A DNA stretch of 64,000 bases from Pteria penguin (taxonomy: Eukaryota; Mollusca; Bivalvia; Pterioida; Pteriidae). Below are positions 61,001 to 64,000 of the stretch, in pieces. The notes below the pieces were generated by a model. It made no database searches. It was given only the letters and a program-made list of their open reading frames with translations, and had not been told where the DNA came from. The position numbers and the translations under genes are program-made. Location: NCBI GenBank assembly GCA_035048485.1, contig CM068580.1, positions 53,360,975 through 53,424,974 on the forward strand, given 5' to 3'. Position 1 is the stretch's first letter. Each line of letters opens with the position of its first letter.

Positions 61001-61831
61001 CAATCATCACAATGTCTACTTTCTTGCCGCCTGGAATGTCGAATCTCAGCATATAATAATAATCCTGATAGCTCCTGCAATATCAGATAATAATAATCAT
61101 AATAGCTGCTGCAATATCAGATAATAATAAACCTGATAGCTCTTGCAATATCAGATAATAATAATCATAATACCTGCTGCAATATCAGATAATAATAAAC
61201 CTGATAGCTCCTGCAATATCAGATAATAATAATCCTGATAGCTCCTGCAATATCAGATAATCATAATTCTGATAGCTCCTGCAATATCAGATAATTATAA
61301 TCCTGATACTTCAGATAATAATAATAATCCTGATAGCTCCTGCAATATCAGATAATAATAATCCTGCAATATCAGATAATAATCCTGATAGCTCCTGCAA
61401 TATCAGATACATAATTTCAAGAAATAAATGAAGCAAGGGGAACAATTTGTTAGAAGAGTCACATTATATGGACAGATTAGCCGCAAGTTGTGGCCCTAAT
61501 TGAACGATATCATTCAAATAGGACCACAACTTGTGGCTATGGACAAATCTAACTGAATGGCCATCTTCATTCAATAGAAATGAAACATTCTTATTAGTTA
61601 CCCATACATCATGTACATCGAGTAGTCATAATAATTTTCTTATCATTGAATAATACATTTATGTTCACATCATCTATATATTGTAACATGAATAAGAAGC
61701 ACTTGCCATCTTTGAGATTTCTTGGTATAAGCTATCTGGGCCGATACATTGCCATTATGGTCATGGTTTCCTGCTACTAGGTACCATGGAATATTCAAAG
61801 ATTTTGCAGTAAACACATTTTCGAAGGTTTC
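57837..61831 (-). CDS. ACP5: Tartrate-resistant (type 5) purple acid phosphatase, C-terminal 237 codons in four exons
   Basis: A metal-dependent phosphatase of the secretory/lysosomal route that hydrolyses phosphate monoesters with a two-metal centre. Four minus-strand exons, 61831-61707, 61074-60877, 59460-59316 and 58082-57837, total 714 nt and splice into one open frame of 237 residues ending LYPRK. Three of the five purple-phosphatase metal motifs are visible: GNHD in [16 protein letters not shown], the His of [15 protein letters not shown], and GHDHNLQ. The order and spacing match the mammalian enzyme (about 325 residues), so roughly the first 90 residues, with GDWG and GDNFY, are missing. 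I did not find their exons in 61832-64000, so they probably lie past the window edge. No disabling change is seen, and the gene looks functional. Confidence 0.92.
58275..58480. mobile_element. Penelope-like terminal repeat remnant, head-to-head hairpin
   Basis: Arms AAGAAGAACACTCTGTCACG (left) and ATGACAGAGTGTTCTTCTT (right) are inverted around a centre with GTTACAAAACGATT / AATTGTTTTGTAAC. Each arm keeps a form of the motif seen at the intact Penelope ends: ACTTCATAAAGGC...GCTGAAAATTCGTGACAGAG in one, ACTTGATAGAAGC...TTCATGACAGAG in the other. The right flank TGCTTCCCTTTGGAAG resembles the ACTTCCCTTTGGAGG of the 1130 end. It lies in the last intron of the acid phosphatase gene. Confidence 0.6.
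58485..59310. other. Intron of the acid phosphatase gene, no further feature
   Basis: A TA dinucleotide run lies at about 58500-58522. Otherwise unremarkable AT-rich intron. Confidence 0.5.
59316..59460 (-). CDS. ACP5: Acid phosphatase exon with two His metal-ligand motifs
   Basis: It starts after TTTTCTTATTAAG with A, which completes a Gln codon, then [54 protein letters not shown] and GHDH supply three metal-binding or catalytic histidines in this family. The donor is CAG before GTATTG, phase 0. Confidence 0.93.
59461..60359. other. Intron of the acid phosphatase gene
   Basis: Near 60003-60180 two related segments, GAGTCTTTTCGTTATACAGA and TCTGTATTACGAAAAGACCC, are inverted about 150 bp apart, the likely arms of a small element. 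No coding exon. Confidence 0.45.
60360..60584 (+). repeat. 75-bp tandem repeat, three copies, each with an internal inverted repeat
   Basis: The unit starts CTTAAATCCACTGACTGAAA at 60360, 60435 and 60510. Inside each, CAAGGGCA and TGCCCTTG form the arms of a hairpin. Copies 1 and 2 are identical and copy 3 differs by a few bases near its end. It lies in an intron. Confidence 0.92.
60877..61074 (-). CDS. ACP5: Acid phosphatase central exon
   Basis: It begins with the G that completes the Trp codon, then [65 protein letters not shown]. This matches the family segment with the LDTVxLCGN strand. It ends CA before GTAAGT. The acceptor (ATTGCAG) and the first exon bases are also the unit of the minisatellite just upstream at 61080-61412. 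Confidence 0.9.
61042..61412 (-). repeat. Intronic minisatellite built from a 3' splice site
   Basis: About ten units of ~38 bp on the minus strand contain CTGATATTGCAGGAGCTATC and then AGGATTATTATTAT. The exon-proximal unit is the real acceptor and exon start of the central acid phosphatase exon (exon begins at 61074). The others are upstream copies in the intron, most with an intact AG acceptor. Confidence 0.9.
61479..61538. repeat. 60-bp palindrome
   Basis: Two 30-base arms (AGCCGCAAGTTGTGG... and ...CCACAACTTGTGGCT) with four mismatches and no loop. TATGGACA occurs just outside on both sides (61467-61474 and 61538-61545), like a target duplication. Confidence 0.8.
61707..61831 (-). CDS. 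ACP5: Acid phosphatase exon with the GNHD metal motif
   Basis: After the acceptor ATTCATGACAG it reads [20 protein letters not shown] then [20 protein letters not shown] and R plus two bases. It starts in phase 0 and is 125 nt. The downstream border is GATG before GCAAGT: the only frame-consistent join uses a GC donor, because the split TGG codon (TG+G) then gives [11 protein letters not shown], as the family expects after SKRW. Confidence 0.9.
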
Positions 61832-62636
61832 CTGTCATGAATAACAAATGTCAGTTGAAACCAGAAAACAATATTATAGTTCATGGTTTTCTGTTTATGT
61901 ATCACATTATATATATTACCTGTCAGTTATAAACATTCACATTTTTTACATGTACATCTTTATATCACTAATAATAAACAATTCCACCATAAGCACATGA
62001 TATGCCCATCTGTAGATAAGAACAAATTTGTGATCTTAACTCAGTATTTGTAGATTGCATTTCTTGAAGTGAGAATTTTGTAGGTACAGCCATGAAAGTA
62101 GGTCTAGATGTCCCTTGTCATCTCCAGAAGGCGGCATATTGGCATAGAAATAGTAAGACAGCACTCCTACTACATATAAAGACCACAGTGATATAAAGAG
62201 ATAATTGTATTTGATAGATGCCAAATCCCGTCTCCGGACTATGACATTAAACAAATATTCCTGAAGATCAACCAATAGTCCTTACATAAGCTTTTTCAAA
62301 CAAAATTTTAATGTGCAAGTGCTGAAAATCTAGAACTACAAATGATTTTGTTGGCTCTTACAAAAATCCTCCCTCCCAAATATGACGATATATTTACCAC
62401 ATATAACTCAATGACCTACACCACAGATAAAAATTTCAATGAATTTTAAGTAACTGGATAAATAATTAGTTACAAGAAAAGCATAGATAAATGATTATTT
62501 AAAAGGAAGGCATACCATTTATGTAATCTGAAAGCATATCCCCAATTATTTCTACATAGTTATGAAAAGTTCATCATTGTATCATATGATAAAAAAATGA
62601 AAATTACATCCACCATATTAGAGTCACAACTTAGTT

Positions 62637-62691
62637 TGAAATGTCGGACCCAAGCATGAGACTTGGTCTCATGGTTGGGTCTGACATTTCA
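62637..62691. repeat. 55-bp palindrome next to a family III element
   Basis: Arms TGAAATGTCGGACCCAAGCA... and ...TGGGTCTGACATTTCA, 26 bases each with two mismatches, around a 3-base centre. The family III element starts immediately to its right. Confidence 0.85.
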
Positions 62692-62693
62692 GG

Positions 62694-63652
62694 ACAAGAG
62701 CAACGCCTAGCATGGCTTAATACACCCATCGCTTAATTCGGATTGGATCAATTCGCATTTGGCATGATTTTCATTAAAAACATCTGAGGTTTACCAAAGT
62801 TAACTGCATTTCATAACATTTCATCATAGGAATAAGTCCAAGGGCAATAACTCCTGCAGAAATGGTCCTATCCAGCCCATCTTTGAACTAGACCTGCCAA
62901 AAAAAACTTGAATTTTTTTAGTACAAGCCCCCCCCCCCTTACACCCCCCCCCTCCTAAAGTTATAAATTTCTCAAAAATGAAGAAAAAGATATCAAAACC
63001 TGTAAAATATGTGAAAGTTGGTACATTTTACTTGTTTCATGATAAATTTCATGTTTTTACAAAAATTAGATTTTTAATGAAATTTCAAAACAAAATCTTG
63101 AAATTTATAAGTCCAAGGGCCATAAATACGTTAAAACTGATCAATTGTAATAAAACTCCAACTGGTACTGACGCCGCTTGATATAAAGTAATATACCAAA
63201 TTTCAATTCAATATCTTGAAAGACGGCATAAAAAGTCCGGAAAACATGACTTTGGACAGATGGTCACACCCCCCCCCCTAAAATTATAAATTTCTCAAAA
63301 ATGAAGAAAAAGATATTAAAACTCGTAATACATGTGATAGTTGGTACGTTTTACTTGTTTCATGAAAAATTTCATAATGTTTTGACAAAAAATAGATTTT
63401 TAATGAATTTCTGAAAAAATCTTGAAATTTATAAGTCCAAGGGCCATAAAAGTAAAAAGTCAAAGTCAAAAGTAAGTGAATCGTAACAAAACTCGAACTG
63501 GTACTGACGCCGCTTGAAATAAAGCTATATGCCAAATTTCAATTCAATATCTTGAAAGACGGCAAAAAAAAAGTCCAGAAAATATGACCCCGGATGGACG
63601 GACGTACGGACAGCGCCTAACATAATACGTCCCGTCTAATGACAGGCGTATA
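62694..63652 (+). mobile_element. Family III element, uninterrupted copy
   Basis: Left end ACAAGAGCAACGCCTAGCAT, right end CCCGTCTAATGACAGGCGTA. Two core monomers of about 350 bp carry a C run, then CTTGAAAGACGGCA and AGTCCGGAAAACATGAC phrases, and a terminal GGACGGACGTACGGAC. It shows the family III sequence without the insertion found at 19884. Confidence 0.8.
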
Positions 63653-63654
63653 AT

Positions 63655-64000
63655 AAGTCACGACTGTGGGTTGCTCCAGCTATAGTAATATTATCAATAT
63701 AAGTGACTATTTCAAACTTATCCAAGTAAATTTATGATAGGAATAACACGTTTCCAATTTTTCTCACTGAAACTCAGGACTAATGTTTGTGAATATAATG
63801 TCTATTGTAGAATTACAGTCATTTGTTGGCCCTGTTATCACTTGTCTGTCCCATGTATAACTCTAAATGCCACCAAAAACTAATATCGACTGTGAGACAA
63901 TTTTCAGAAAAATTTCTACCAAGTTTGAAGGAAATCAAAAGTCCAATAACTCCGTATCAAAAAATAAAAAATTCAACCAAAATACACAGACCATGAGGTT
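63655..64000. other. Right-edge spacer
   Basis: No exon or repeat that I can support. A missing 5' exon of the acid phosphatase was looked for here and not seen. Confidence 0.35.

Noticed and set aside
62036..62275. 79-residue minus-strand ORF upstream of the acid phosphatase exons, considered as its N-terminal exon
   Set aside because: It lacks GDWG and GDNFY, has no flanking splice sites in the right phase, and does not resemble the family.

Overview
This is a stretch of animal nuclear genome, most likely from a marine bivalve mollusc. It is AT-rich and gene-poor. It holds spliced eukaryotic exons, tRNA-derived SINEs, a Penelope-like retroelement, and many copies of short-core-repeat elements typical of bivalve genomes (ends such as GAGGCCCAAATGGGCC with CTCACCTGA, tandem cores rich in AAGGTCA, and 3' parts rich in GGACGGACAGACAG). 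The bivalve assignment rests on repeat style and is an inference. The species cannot be named from this sequence.

Layout. 1-5.4 kb: a SINE, then a complete Penelope-like element (1130-5411) with a 14-bp target duplication. It consists of one near-full-length unit on the minus strand joined head-to-head to a 5'-truncated inverted copy. Both outer ends carry a hammerhead-ribozyme-like motif. 5.7-8.2 kb: a RecQ-helicase-like gene scrap, then an 85-bp satellite of about 27 copies. 9-30 kb: a graveyard of non-autonomous elements (families I-IX, labels mine), including a three-level nest at 19.8-22.0 kb. 29.5-30.6 kb: an intact family II element whose 145-bp core repeat carries NF-Y-like and YY1-like motifs.

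30.6-40.8 kb: a ~10-kb tandem array with a ~663-bp period. Each period holds two related exon-like blocks, A and B, with splice-like borders. Block A is usually exactly 71 codons and encodes 10-residue repeats ending in Lys-Arg. This is the least explained structure in the window. 41-57 kb: degenerate repeats, a LINE 3' tail, a possible TATA/Inr promoter with an unrecognised exon (48.3-49.4 kb), more SINEs, a palindromic GTTGGGCCAAC array and further core-repeat elements.

57.8-61.8 kb: the one clearly recognisable host gene, the last four exons (237 codons) of a tartrate-resistant (type 5, purple) acid phosphatase on the minus strand. Its 5' exons lie beyond the right edge or were not found. 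One intron appears to be GC-AG, and the 3' splice site of that intron has been amplified into an intronic minisatellite. Other introns hold a Penelope-end remnant, a 3x75-bp repeat and palindromes.

Most of the window is therefore mobile and repetitive DNA. The protein-coding content I can support is the acid phosphatase, the retroelement ORFs and, more tentatively, the tandem exon array and the 49.1-kb exon.
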